This document shows, piece by piece, positions 16,159 through 24,301 of a stretch of 64,000 nucleotides of DNA. Every line of letters starts with the position of its first letter. Positions within the stretch are counted from its first letter, which is position 1. The notes beneath the pieces were generated by a model that was not told where the DNA came from, ran no database searches, and was given only the letters and a program-made list of their open reading frames with translations. The stretch comes from UBA2357 sp046295975 (GTDB lineage Bacteria; Pseudomonadota; Gammaproteobacteria; Burkholderiales; Rhodocyclaceae): the NCBI GenBank assembly GCA_046295975.1, contig JBKBMG010000021.1:1-64000 (forward strand). The letters are read 5' to 3'. The translations under genes and the position numbers were made by a program.

Positions 16159-17068
16159 CGCCCACCCTACCCCACCCGAAGGACGGCCGGTGTCCCCCGA
16201 ACACCCGGAACACCCCACCCTCCCCGCACCCCCGACCCGCTCGGGAAACACCGCCGCCGCCATCGTCCTGACGCGCGGACACTACGGCGGCCATGCCGCC
16301 GCCGACGAGTTGTCCGCGCTGGTGGCGCGACTGCGCACCCACCTGCCCGACTGGCAGATCGTCGGCGCCTTTGTCGACCGCGCTGCTCCGTCGCTGAACG
16401 ACGCGCTCGATACCTGCGCCAACGCCCCGCGGATCGTGGTGCTGCCGGTTTTCGTGCCGGCCGACCCGGCGCTGGAACGCTGGTTGCACAAGGTGGCAAT
16501 GCGTTGGCGGCATGCCCGGCCGGCCGATGCGCCACCGCCCGAGATCCACTTCGCGCCGGCATTGGGCAGCTTGCCCGGGGCCGCCGATGCCGCCGCCGCA
16601 GCCTTGCGCGAGCACGTCGCCGGCGAGGATGTAGCGGCCACGGTGAGCGCGCGCTGGGCGCACGACCCTGTCGCCTGGTCGGACGTTCCGCCCCACCGCC
16701 GTCATCTGCTGCTCTGCACCGGGCCGCGCTGCACCGCGCTGGGGGCCGGCGCGCTGTGGCAGCACCTGGACCAAAGGCTGCGCGAACACCGCTTGCTGCG
16801 CTGCGAGGACGGCGTGATGGCGCTGCAGACCGGTTGCCAGTACCCGTGCAATCTCGGCCCGCTGCTCATCGTCTATCCGGAGGGCGTGTGGTACGGACGG
16901 CTGGACGCCGTCGCACTCGACCGCGTGATCGCCGACCACCTGGTGGGTGGCCGGATCGTGGCGTCATGCGCAGTGCACGGCCCGATGGCGACCCCGCCGG
17001 CCACGCCCCCCTCCCGTCATTCCGCCGACAACAGCCGCGCCACCGCCAAGGGGTTGGACGGAAAGTAG
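16151..17068 (+). CDS. CbiX-type cobalt chelatase fused to a [2Fe-2S] thioredoxin-like ferredoxin domain
   Basis: 305 residues. After a proline-rich leader (~1-35), residues ~36-175 resemble the CbiX/SirB chelatase fold (AAIVLTRGHYGGHAAADELS, RIVVLPVFVPADPALERWL). Residues ~185-270 resemble a thioredoxin-like [2Fe-2S] ferredoxin: HLLLCTGPRCTALGAGALW (C-x4-C), then TGCQYPCNLGPLLIVYPEGV (C-x3-C) and WYGRLD. CbiX inserts Co2+ into sirohydrochlorin; the cluster domain could sense redox state, hold metal or deliver electrons. The last ~30 residues are low complexity and the gene's 3' end overlaps cobB by 52 nt on the opposite strand. Whether the chelatase domain is active cannot be judged from sequence alone. 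Confidence 0.78.
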   Translation: MNDAHPTPPEGRPVSPEHPEHPTLPAPPTRSGNTAAAIVLTRGHYGGHAAADELSALVARLRTHLPDWQIVGAFVDRAAPSLNDALDTCANAPRIVVLPVFVPADPALERWLHKVAMRWRHARPADAPPPEIHFAPALGSLPGAADAAAAALREHVAGEDVAATVSARWAHDPVAWSDVPPHRRHLLLCTGPRCTALGAGALWQHLDQRLREHRLLRCEDGVMALQTGCQYPCNLGPLLIVYPEGVWYGRLDAVALDRVIADHLVGGRIVASCAVHGPMATPPATPPSRHSADNSRATAKGLDGK

Positions 17069-18327
17069 AGGTGCACGTAGGAGGCGGTCAGGCGTGCCCG
17101 GCGATACACCGGCTCGCCGCTGCCACCGTCCTGGCGTTCGGCGTGGGCCAGCGGCGCGAGGTCGGTCTCGGTGCGGGAATAGTGGAATGTGTGTCCGCCC
17201 AGCCGCCCCTCGGGGAGGCTGACGAACTGGGTGCCGAGCGCGGCAAGCCGGGGCTGCATCACCGCCCGCCCGGGCAGCACCCCCGCGAAATCATGCGCCC
17301 GGCCGTCCTTGTCCACCACTTTGTCGAACAGGCTCATCATGCCGCCGCACTCGGCCAGCACCGGCCGCCCCGCTTCGACCAGGCGTCGCAGCGTCCGCCA
17401 CAGCTCGGTCTGCCCGGCCAGTTGCGCGGCATGCAGTTCCGGGTAGCCGCCCGGTAGCCACAAGGCGTCGCACTCGGGCACCGGTTCGCCAGCCAGCGGT
17501 GAAAAAAACGCGAGACGTGCGCCCAAGGCGCGCAGGGTGTCGAGATTGGCGGGGTAGATGAAGCCGTAGGCCGCATCGCGCGCAATCGCCACGGTACGCC
17601 CGGCCAGCGGTCTGTCCACGTGCGCAGGCGGCGGCGCATGTGGAAAGGCCACCGGCGGCGGAAGTTCGCCCGCGCCGGTGGCGGCAAGGGCATCGGCCAT
17701 GCGGTCCAGTCGCAGCGCAAGGTCGTCGATTTCGGCCGCCTGCAGCAAGCCAAGGTGGCGCTCCGGCAGGGCCGCCGCGGCATCGCGGGCAAGCGCGCCA
17801 TACCAGCGCATGCCCGGTGGCAGTGCGCCACGCAGCAAATCGGCGTGTCGCGCACTGCCCACCTGATTCGCCAACACCCCCGAAAACGCCAGGCCGGGCC
17901 GGTAGTGGGCGAGTCCATGGGCCACCGCGCCAAAGGTCTGGGCCATCGCGCGGGCGTCGATCACCGCCATCACCGGCAGGCCGAACAGCATGGCAATGTC
18001 GGCCCCCGAGGGCTCACCGTCGAACAGGCCCATCACCCCTTCGACCAGGATCAGATCGGCCCTGCTGGCGGCCTCGCTCAGCCGCCAGCGCGCATCGGTC
18101 TCCCCGCACATGCCGAGGTCCAGGTTGTACACCGGCGCGGCGCTGGCCACGGTATGGATCTGCGGATCGAGGAAGTCGGGCCCGCACTTGAACACCCGCA
18201 CCCGCCGCCCCTGGCGGGCATGCAGCCGCGCCAGCGCCGCGGTCACCGTGGTCTTGCCCTGGCCGGAGGCCGGCGCGGCGACGAACAACGCCGGGCAGCG
18301 CAACGCCTGATCATGTGGTCTACTCAT
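17017..18327 (-). CDS. cobB: CobB, (hydrogeno)cobyrinate a,c-diamide synthase
   Basis: 436 residues from ATG 18327, preceded by GGGAG. The N-terminal ATP-dependent synthetase domain begins LFVAAPASGQGKTTVTAALA (P-loop) with VFKCGPDFLDPQIH and LILVEGVMGLFDG. The C-terminal class-I glutaminase domain has WLPGGYPELHA and the nucleophile region PVLAECGGMMSLFD, followed by the conserved His in HTFHYSRTE. It amidates the a and c side chains of (hydrogeno)cobyrinic acid using glutamine. It is the last gene of the btuB-btuC-btuD-cobA-cobB operon and overlaps cbiX tail to tail. Confidence 0.95.
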   Translation of the reverse strand: MSRPHDQALRCPALFVAAPASGQGKTTVTAALARLHARQGRRVRVFKCGPDFLDPQIHTVASAAPVYNLDLGMCGETDARWRLSEAASRADLILVEGVMGLFDGEPSGADIAMLFGLPVMAVIDARAMAQTFGAVAHGLAHYRPGLAFSGVLANQVGSARHADLLRGALPPGMRWYGALARDAAAALPERHLGLLQAAEIDDLALRLDRMADALAATGAGELPPPVAFPHAPPPAHVDRPLAGRTVAIARDAAYGFIYPANLDTLRALGARLAFFSPLAGEPVPECDALWLPGGYPELHAAQLAGQTELWRTLRRLVEAGRPVLAECGGMMSLFDKVVDKDGRAHDFAGVLPGRAVMQPRLAALGTQFVSLPEGRLGGHTFHYSRTETDLAPLAHAERQDGGSGEPVYRRARLTASYVHLYFPSNPLAVARLLSAE

Positions 18328-18348
18328 TGCGACTCCCATGACGCGATC

Positions 18349-19281
18349 TCAATCGCCGTCGGACGGATGCACGGCCGTGCATCCCGCGTGCGGCGGGTGC
18401 GGCGCGGGCTCGGCGGGATCGGGGCGGAACCACGCAAGCTTGGGGTAAAGCCCCACCACGCCCCCCACCACAGTGAGTGCGGGCGGGCGGATGTGGCTGG
18501 CGGCGACGGCCTGCGGCAAGGTGGCGAGGTCGGCCACGGCAACCCGCTGGCGGGCGGTGGTGCCGCGCTCGATCACGCCGGCCGGCGTTTCCGGCGGCAG
18601 GCCGTGGGCGACGAGTTGCGCGCAGATTTCGGCCAGCCGCGACACCCCCATGTAGATCACCAGCGTCTGGCCGGGGCGCGCGAGCATCGGCCAGTCCAGG
18701 TCGAGCGCCCCGTCCTTGAGGAAACCGGTGGTGAACACCACCGACTGGGCATGATCGCGATGCGTGAGCGGAATACCGGCGTAGGCGGCGATACCCGCGG
18801 CGGCGGTCACGCCGGGCACAACCTCGACGTCGATGCCGGCCTCGACCAGGGTCTCCATCTCCTCGCCGCCACGGCCGAAGATGAACGGATCGCCGCCCTT
18901 GAGGCGTACCACGCGCTTGCCGGCACGCGCCTCACGCACCAGCAGCGCATTGATCTCGCGCTGCGGCAGCGTGTGGTCGGCGGCCTTCTTGCCGACGTAG
19001 ATGCGCTTGGCCGCCGCAGGCGCAAGGTCGACGATTGCCGGGCTGACCAGGTTGTCGTAGACCACGCAATCCGCCCCCGCCACCAGGCGGGCGCCCCGCA
19101 AGGTCAGCAGCTCCGGGTCGCCCGGGCCGGCGCCCACGAGGTATACCCAGCCCGGACGCGGGCCGGGGCGGGCGTGGGCGAGCGCCGGGGCGGGTTCGCG
19201 CAATGTGTCGGGCTGCGCGCGGGACGAGGCATCCGGCGCGGGCGCGGAAGACGGTGGGGGAACGGCGGCGGATCGTGACAT
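18349..19281 (-). CDS. cobA: CobA, uroporphyrinogen-III C-methyltransferase
   Basis: About 310 residues from ATG 19281; an upstream start at 19299 would add six. After a proline-rich leader (~45 residues), the SUMT core starts GWVYLVGAGPGDPELLTLRG. It has VVYDNLVSPAIVDLAP, VVRLKGGDPFIFGRGGEEME, VVPGVTAAAGIAAYAGIPLT and VIYMGVSRLAEI, all typical single-domain SUMT motifs. It methylates uroporphyrinogen III at C2 and C7 to precorrin-2, the branch point from haem. It lacks the CysG dehydrogenase/chelatase module. It is 21 nt upstream of cobB and 32 nt downstream of btuD. Confidence 0.94.
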   Translation of the reverse strand: MSRSAAVPPPSSAPAPDASSRAQPDTLREPAPALAHARPGPRPGWVYLVGAGPGDPELLTLRGARLVAGADCVVYDNLVSPAIVDLAPAAAKRIYVGKKAADHTLPQREINALLVREARAGKRVVRLKGGDPFIFGRGGEEMETLVEAGIDVEVVPGVTAAAGIAAYAGIPLTHRDHAQSVVFTTGFLKDGALDLDWPMLARPGQTLVIYMGVSRLAEICAQLVAHGLPPETPAGVIERGTTARQRVAVADLATLPQAVAASHIRPPALTVVGGVVGLYPKLAWFRPDPAEPAPHPPHAGCTAVHPSDGD

Positions 19282-19313
19282 GCTGGCACTCGGTGGCAAC
19301 GGCGCTTGCGCGC

Positions 19314-20096
19314 CTAGGCGGGAACGAAGAATACGCGATCTTCGTCGTCAATCCGCCGGATCGGGTGTCCGAAGGCCTGGCTCAGGGTGTCGCAGCGCAA
19401 CACCTCGCGCCGGGTGCCCGCCAGCACGCCGCCCCGGCCGTCGAGCAGGATCACGTGATCGGCGTAGCGTGCGGCGAGGTTGATGTCGTGCAACACCATG
19501 ACCGCCCCGCGCCCTTCCCGCACCAGCCGGCCGAGCAATTCCAGCGTCGCGATCTGGTAATGCAGGTCGAGGTGATTGGTTGGCTCGTCGAGCAACATCA
19601 GCTGCGGCGACTGCGCCAGTAGCGCGGCAATTGCCACGCGCTGGCGCTCGCCGCCGGACAGCGTCAGGATGTCGCGTCCTTCGAAGCCGTCGAGCCCGAC
19701 GTCATGCAGCGCCTGCTGCGCAATCGCCCGGTCGACAGCCCCCTCCCAGCCCCAGCGACCGAGGTGGGGGTGGCGCCCCACCAGCACCGTTTCGAGCACC
19801 GAGGACGAGAAGTGATCCGGCTGCTGCTGGGTGAGCAGGCCGCGGAAGCGGGCCAGCGCCCGCCGGTCCCATGCCGCCAGGTTGCGCCCTGCCAGTCGCA
19901 GCCTGCCGACCGTGGCCGCGCGCAAGCCGGCAAAAGTGTGGAGTAGCGTGGTCTTGCCGGCGCCATTCGGACCGAGCAGCACCAGGCACTCACCTGGGCG
20001 CAATTCCAGGCTGAACTCGCAGCACAGCCAGCGTTCGCCCACCTGCAAGGCCAGGCCTTCGACCGACAACAGGGCAGCGGGGGGTTCGCGCAGCAT
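19314..20096 (-). CDS. btuD: BtuD-like ABC transporter ATP-binding protein
   Basis: 260 residues with Walker A LGPNGAGKTTLLHTFAG, Q-loop LTQQQPDHF, signature LSGGERQRVAIAALLAQ, Walker B LMLLDEPTNHLDL and H-loop MVLHDINLAARYADHVILL. It is the ATPase partner of the FecCD permease 8 nt upstream and belongs to the btuB operon under the third riboswitch, so vitamin B12 import is the likely role. It is clearly a different protein from the ATPase at 15.4 kb. Confidence 0.9.
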   Translation of the reverse strand: MLREPPAALLSVEGLALQVGERWLCCEFSLELRPGECLVLLGPNGAGKTTLLHTFAGLRAATVGRLRLAGRNLAAWDRRALARFRGLLTQQQPDHFSSSVLETVLVGRHPHLGRWGWEGAVDRAIAQQALHDVGLDGFEGRDILTLSGGERQRVAIAALLAQSPQLMLLDEPTNHLDLHYQIATLELLGRLVREGRGAVMVLHDINLAARYADHVILLDGRGGVLAGTRREVLRCDTLSQAFGHPIRRIDDEDRVFFVPA

Positions 20097-20104
20097 GGGC
20101 GGAT

Positions 20105-21148
20105 TCAGCGCGGACGGCGCGACAGCAGGAACAGGAACAAGGGCACGCCAATGAGGGCGGTGAGCACCCCGACCGGTAGTTGCACCGGCGCGATCAGGGT
20201 GCGCGCCGCGGTGTCGGCGAGCAACAGCAGGCTGCCGCCGGCAAGCATCGCGGCAGGCAGCAGCAGCCTCTGGTCATTGCCGATGACGAAACGCACCAGG
20301 TGCGGCACGATGAGCCCGACGAAGCCCACCGAGCCGATCAAGGTCACCGCGGTGGCGGTGAGCAACGAGGCCAGCAGGTACAACAGGTAGCGCAGGCGCT
20401 CCACCCGCACGCCCAGCGCCCGGGCATTGGCCTCGCCGCGGGTGAGCACGTTGAGGTCGCGGGCGAACGGCAGCACCACCAGCAGGCCAACCCCCATCAC
20501 GAACAGCGCCGGCCATGGACGACGCGCGCCACTGGCATCGCCCATCAGCCAGAACAGCATGGACTGCACCCGGGTGTCCGACGCGAGCGAGAGCATCAGC
20601 GTGATCGCCGCACCGCAGCCGGCAGCCACGATCACACCGGTAAGCAGCAGCCGCGTCTGGGTCCACGAACCGTCGCCGTGGGCCAGCCCGAACACCAGCA
20701 GCATGGCCGCCAATGCGCCGCCGAATGCCGCCGTGTCGGCCCACACGCCGGTCGCACCGAGCAGGATCGCCCCCAGCGCGCCCACCGCCGCCCCGCCGGA
20801 AATCCCCAGCACGTAGGGGTCGGCGAGCGGGTTGCGCAGCAGTACCTGCATCAACGCCCCGGCCATGGCCAGCAGCCCGCCACAGGCGAACACTGCTACC
20901 GCGCGCGGCAGGCGCAGGTGGCGCACCACGTCCGCCCCCAGCCCGTCGCCGCGGCCGAGCACCGCGGCGAGCGCATCGCCCGGGGTCACCTCCACGTCGC
21001 CACTGATCAAGGCCCAGATGAAGGCACTCCACCCCGCAACGACGAGCCCGCAGATCACCACGAGCGCACGCCGCAGTTCCGGGCGGGCGCCACTGGCATG
21101 CCGTGTGCCGGGATGGTCGCGGCCTTCGATCGGGGAACTCAGTGACAT
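20105..21148 (-). CDS. btuC: BtuC-like FecCD-family ABC transporter permease
   Basis: 347 residues from ATG 21148 (AAAAGG upstream), about ten membrane segments. Family motifs are HLRLPRAVAVFACGGLLAMAG, ALMQVLLRNPLADPYVLGISGG, VGFVGLIVPHLVRFVIGND and the terminal QLPVGVLTALIGVPLFLFLL. It lies 54 nt after btuB and 8 nt before btuD. No binding-protein gene accompanies this operon, so it presumably uses the BtuF-like lipoprotein at 13.2 kb or one elsewhere in the genome. Confidence 0.9.
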   Translation of the reverse strand: MSLSSPIEGRDHPGTRHASGARPELRRALVVICGLVVAGWSAFIWALISGDVEVTPGDALAAVLGRGDGLGADVVRHLRLPRAVAVFACGGLLAMAGALMQVLLRNPLADPYVLGISGGAAVGALGAILLGATGVWADTAAFGGALAAMLLVFGLAHGDGSWTQTRLLLTGVIVAAGCGAAITLMLSLASDTRVQSMLFWLMGDASGARRPWPALFVMGVGLLVVLPFARDLNVLTRGEANARALGVRVERLRYLLYLLASLLTATAVTLIGSVGFVGLIVPHLVRFVIGNDQRLLLPAAMLAGGSLLLLADTAARTLIAPVQLPVGVLTALIGVPLFLFLLSRRPR

Positions 21149-21202
21149 CGGCAAGCCTTTTCGTGAATCCGGCTCAACCCGTGGCCGGCGCCACGGGCAT
21201 GC

Positions 21203-23041
21203 TCAGCGCCCCGGCGCGTAGCGGACGCCGACGAACACCGCCGCCCCCTGGGTGGCGTAGCCGCGCGCAACCTCGTACTGCTTGTCGAGGAGGTTGCTCG
21301 CGCGCATCTCCAGCCGCCAATCGGGCGCGAAGCGGTAATGAGCATAGGCGTCGAGCAGGCCGTAGCCGCCCAGGCGCACCGTGTTGGCGGCATTGTCGAA
21401 GCGCGAACCCTGGCCGTTCAGCTCGAAACCGTAGTGCCAGTTGCCATCGGCACGATCCACCCGCAGAAAGGCCGCCTGACGGGCGCGGCGCTGCAGCCGG
21501 CGGCCGGTGTTCTCATCCTCCGCCTTGAGCAGGTCGAAACCGGTTTGCACCTCAAAACCGGCCAGACTCACGCGATACGAGGCTTCCACCCCTTCGAGCC
21601 GCGCGCGGCTGACGTTGGCCGGCGGCCAACCGGAGATCAGGTCGCGCACGCGGTTGTTGTAGTACGTCAGTTCCACGCCCTGCATGTCCCCGTCCCAGCG
21701 CAGCCCGATCTCGCGGTTGAGCGCGCGCTCCGGACGCAGATCGGGGTTGCCGCCGCCGAAGCCGGTATCCGGCCAGTACAACTGGTTGAAGGTCGGCGCG
21801 TTGAAGGCATTGGCGATGCTGCCATGCACGCTCCACTGGCGGGACAGCTGGTAGCCGTAGGCGAACAGCCCGGTGGTCTTGCCGCCGAACTGCGAGTTGT
21901 CGTCGCGGCGCAGGTTGACCTGCAGGTTGTGCGCCCCCAGGCGCGCCGTCCAGCCAGCGAGGAAAGCCTTCACCGTGCGGGAATCGACGGTGTAGGGCGT
22001 GGTGCCGTCGACCTCTGCCTTCACGTAATCATAGGCCAGCATGAGCGATCCCACCGGCAGGCGGATGTCGTGCTGCCAGACGAGTTGCGTCTGGGTGGTC
22101 TCGAACACGTTGGGCGCGCCGGCATCGGCGTAGTTGCGCAGCTTGTCGGTACTGCGTCCGAGCCGCAGGGTACTTTTCCAGTTGTCGCTGAGCTGGTTGG
22201 TGAGGTGGCCGCTGAAGGCCTCGAGACGCTTGTCGAGATACGAGTCGAAGGTGTTGTTGGCGTCGTACCAGTTGCGCCCGTCGGAGTGGTAGAGACTGAT
22301 GCCGGCCTCGTCGCGCTCGCGGAAGCCGACCGAGGCCGAGGCGTTGACGAAGCGGTTGCGGAAGCCGTCCTTGTCGGGGTCGTAGGAGTTGCTCCAGGCG
22401 GTGGTCCAGTAGGCCGGATCGCGCTTGGAGTTGAAGCCATCGGTGCGGTCCTGACCCAGCGTCAGGTTGTAGCGCAAGCGCCCGCTGCCGCCGGCGAGCG
22501 ATGCGTCGGCCTTGACGGTGTTCTCGCTGCCGTAGCCGACAAACACTTCCGGATGGAAGCCCGGCGCGCCGCGGCGGGTGAAGATCTGGATCACCCCGCC
22601 GATCGCCTCCGAACCATACAGCGCGCTGGCCGGACCGCGCAGAATCTCGATGCGCTCGATCATCGCCAGCGGAATCGCTTCGAAAGTCGCCTGCCCACTG
22701 CTCGCCGACCCCACGCGCATGCCGTCGATGAGCAGCAGGGTGTGGCGCGACTCCGCGCCACGAATGAAGATGCTCGCGTTCGAGCCGGCCCCGCCGTTGG
22801 CGGTGACGCGCAGGCCCGGCTGGGTGCGCAGCAAGTCGATCAGGGTGGCCTGCCCCGACCGGTCGATGGCGTCGCGGTCGATGATCTCGACCCGCGACAA
22901 GACCTCGCTGGCGCGCTGCGCCTGGCGCGTGGCGGTGACAATGACCGGCTCGCCCACCGTATCCTGGGCCGCAACCTGCGCCACATGGCCCGGCAGCGCA
23001 ACCGCGGCCGCCAGCGCCGTACATGACAAACGGAATTTCAT
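21203..23041 (-). CDS. btuB: BtuB-like TonB-dependent vitamin B12 receptor
   Basis: 612 residues, the usual BtuB size. A signal peptide (MKFRLSCTALAAAVALPG...AAQD) precedes a TonB-box-like EPVIVTATR, a plug domain (EILRGPASALYGSEAIGGVIQI, close to BtuB/CirA) and a 22-strand-type barrel ending VFVGVRYAPGR. The protein binds corrinoids at the cell surface and imports them with TonB energy. It follows the third cobalamin riboswitch by 149 nt and heads btuB-btuC-btuD-cobA-cobB. The last residue is Arg rather than the commoner Phe. Confidence 0.92.
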   Translation of the reverse strand: MKFRLSCTALAAAVALPGHVAQVAAQDTVGEPVIVTATRQAQRASEVLSRVEIIDRDAIDRSGQATLIDLLRTQPGLRVTANGGAGSNASIFIRGAESRHTLLLIDGMRVGSASSGQATFEAIPLAMIERIEILRGPASALYGSEAIGGVIQIFTRRGAPGFHPEVFVGYGSENTVKADASLAGGSGRLRYNLTLGQDRTDGFNSKRDPAYWTTAWSNSYDPDKDGFRNRFVNASASVGFRERDEAGISLYHSDGRNWYDANNTFDSYLDKRLEAFSGHLTNQLSDNWKSTLRLGRSTDKLRNYADAGAPNVFETTQTQLVWQHDIRLPVGSLMLAYDYVKAEVDGTTPYTVDSRTVKAFLAGWTARLGAHNLQVNLRRDDNSQFGGKTTGLFAYGYQLSRQWSVHGSIANAFNAPTFNQLYWPDTGFGGGNPDLRPERALNREIGLRWDGDMQGVELTYYNNRVRDLISGWPPANVSRARLEGVEASYRVSLAGFEVQTGFDLLKAEDENTGRRLQRRARQAAFLRVDRADGNWHYGFELNGQGSRFDNAANTVRLGGYGLLDAYAHYRFAPDWRLEMRASNLLDKQYEVARGYATQGAAVFVGVRYAPGR

Positions 23042-23190
23042 TGTTGTGTGCTCCCCATCACGTCCAGCGTCCCCGCGAACACGTGATGCCCATGCCTAGA
23101 ACCGAGAGTCCGCGGATGGGGGATGAGCATGCGCCGGACGCACCGCCGCCTCGCCGACCACCGCCACCCCGCGGCACCTTCGCCCAATTG

Positions 23191-23417
23191 GTGTTCCGGC
23201 CGGTATCCGGGCTTGCGGACTGTGCCGACGGGGTGCTCGACCGTCGGACTCGGCGCATCGCCTTCCCGGGCGCGAGGCCCAGTGGCGTCGTGATGCGACT
23301 TGCGTCCACTTACCGTTGCGGGGGCAGCACAGGCATTGCGGGCGGGTGTGATACCCTCGCGCGCACCTGTTTCCCGTTTAACCCTCCGGCGCGAGCCGCC
23401 TTCGGGCACCTGAACAC
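23191..23417 (-). promoter_or_regulatory. Cobalamin riboswitch upstream of btuB operon
   Basis: The minus strand shows P1 (GTGTTC at 23417-23412 pairing with GAACAC at 23196-23191), GGGTTAAACGGGAAACAGGTG, TGCTGCCCCCGCAACGGTAAG, the B12 box CGCCACTGGG (around 23277-23286), GGGAAGGCG and GCAAGCCCGGATACCGGCC. The order and spacing match the cobalamin riboswitch class. It differs in sequence from the two riboswitches near 10 kb, so it is an independent copy. The divergent cobU starts 118 nt from its 5' end. Confidence 0.93.
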
Positions 23418-23535
23418 GTTCCCGCCCATTCCAGCGATCGGCCTTGTGCCGGTTCGCCGCGATGTCGCGGGGCCTGGATGATAGCGCGTTTCAGGCATCC
23501 CGATCCATGCCGCACCGCCTCGCCACAAGGCCGCA

Positions 23536-24093
23536 ATGACCGTGCATCTCATCCTCGGCGGCGCCCGCTCGGGCAAGAGCCGCCTGGCCGAACGGCTGGC
23601 GGCCGACAGCGGGCTTGCCGTCAGCGTGATCGTCACCGCCGAAGCGCTGGACGCCGAAATGGCCGAACGTATCGCCCGCCACCGTGCCGACCGCCCCGCC
23701 CACTGGCGTACCGTGGAGCGCCCCCGCCAGCTCGCCCAGGCGCTGCAGCACGAGGCCACCGCCACACGCTGCGTGATCGTCGATTGCCTGAGCCTGTGGC
23801 TCACCAACCTGCTCACTGCATCGCCTGCCGACATGGAAGATCCGCCCCCGCCCGGACTGCCTCCCCGGGTGCCGCAGGCGCTGGAGGACGAGCGCGCCGA
23901 GTTGCTGGCGGTGCTGCCCCGACTGCCCGGCGAAATTCTGCTGGTGAGTAACGAGGTGGGGCTGGGGCTGGTGCCGGACACCCCACTGGGGCGCCTGTTC
24001 CGCGACGAGGCCGGCCGCTGCAATCAGGCGGTGGCGGCGCTCGCCGATGTGGTGAGCTTCGTCGCGGCCGGCCTGCCGCTGCGGCTCAAGTAG
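23536..24093 (+). CDS. cobU: CobU/CobP, adenosylcobinamide kinase / guanylyltransferase
   Basis: 185 residues. The P-loop LILGGARSGKSRLAERLA is at residues 5-22. A conserved His in ERIARHRADRPAHW (~49) is the likely GMP-accepting residue. VDCLSLWLTNLL and EILLVSNEVGLGLVPDTPLGR are further family motifs. It phosphorylates adenosylcobinamide and then transfers GMP to give adenosylcobinamide-GDP, the substrate of CobS. It stands alone on the plus strand, divergent from the riboswitch-btuB unit. Confidence 0.95.
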   Translation: MTVHLILGGARSGKSRLAERLAADSGLAVSVIVTAEALDAEMAERIARHRADRPAHWRTVERPRQLAQALQHEATATRCVIVDCLSLWLTNLLTASPADMEDPPPPGLPPRVPQALEDERAELLAVLPRLPGEILLVSNEVGLGLVPDTPLGRLFRDEAGRCNQAVAALADVVSFVAAGLPLRLK

Positions 24094-24301
24094 TTCGTCG
24101 CAATCCGTCGCGGCGTCGCCCTCACGATTCGGGCGAGCACGGGGGATGCGCCGCGCCCGTTCGTCGCACGCCCCTCGATGGCGCCTCTTTTTGGGGCATG
24201 AGGCCGAATCCTTCACAGCCATACCGCCTGCCGCCGCTATATGATGGCAAACAATCGTCGAGTGGGCGGCGCACGGACGCCGGCATACGGGAAGACTGCT
24301 G

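Noticed and set aside
21338..23026. 562-residue open frame antisense to btuB
   Set aside because: No signal or fold is apparent, and BtuB on the minus strand has all receptor features.
24094..24301. Promoter TTCACA...TATATG upstream of the diguanylate cyclase
   Set aside because: The spacing is about 20 bases, too long for a confident sigma-70 call, so it is not listed as a feature.
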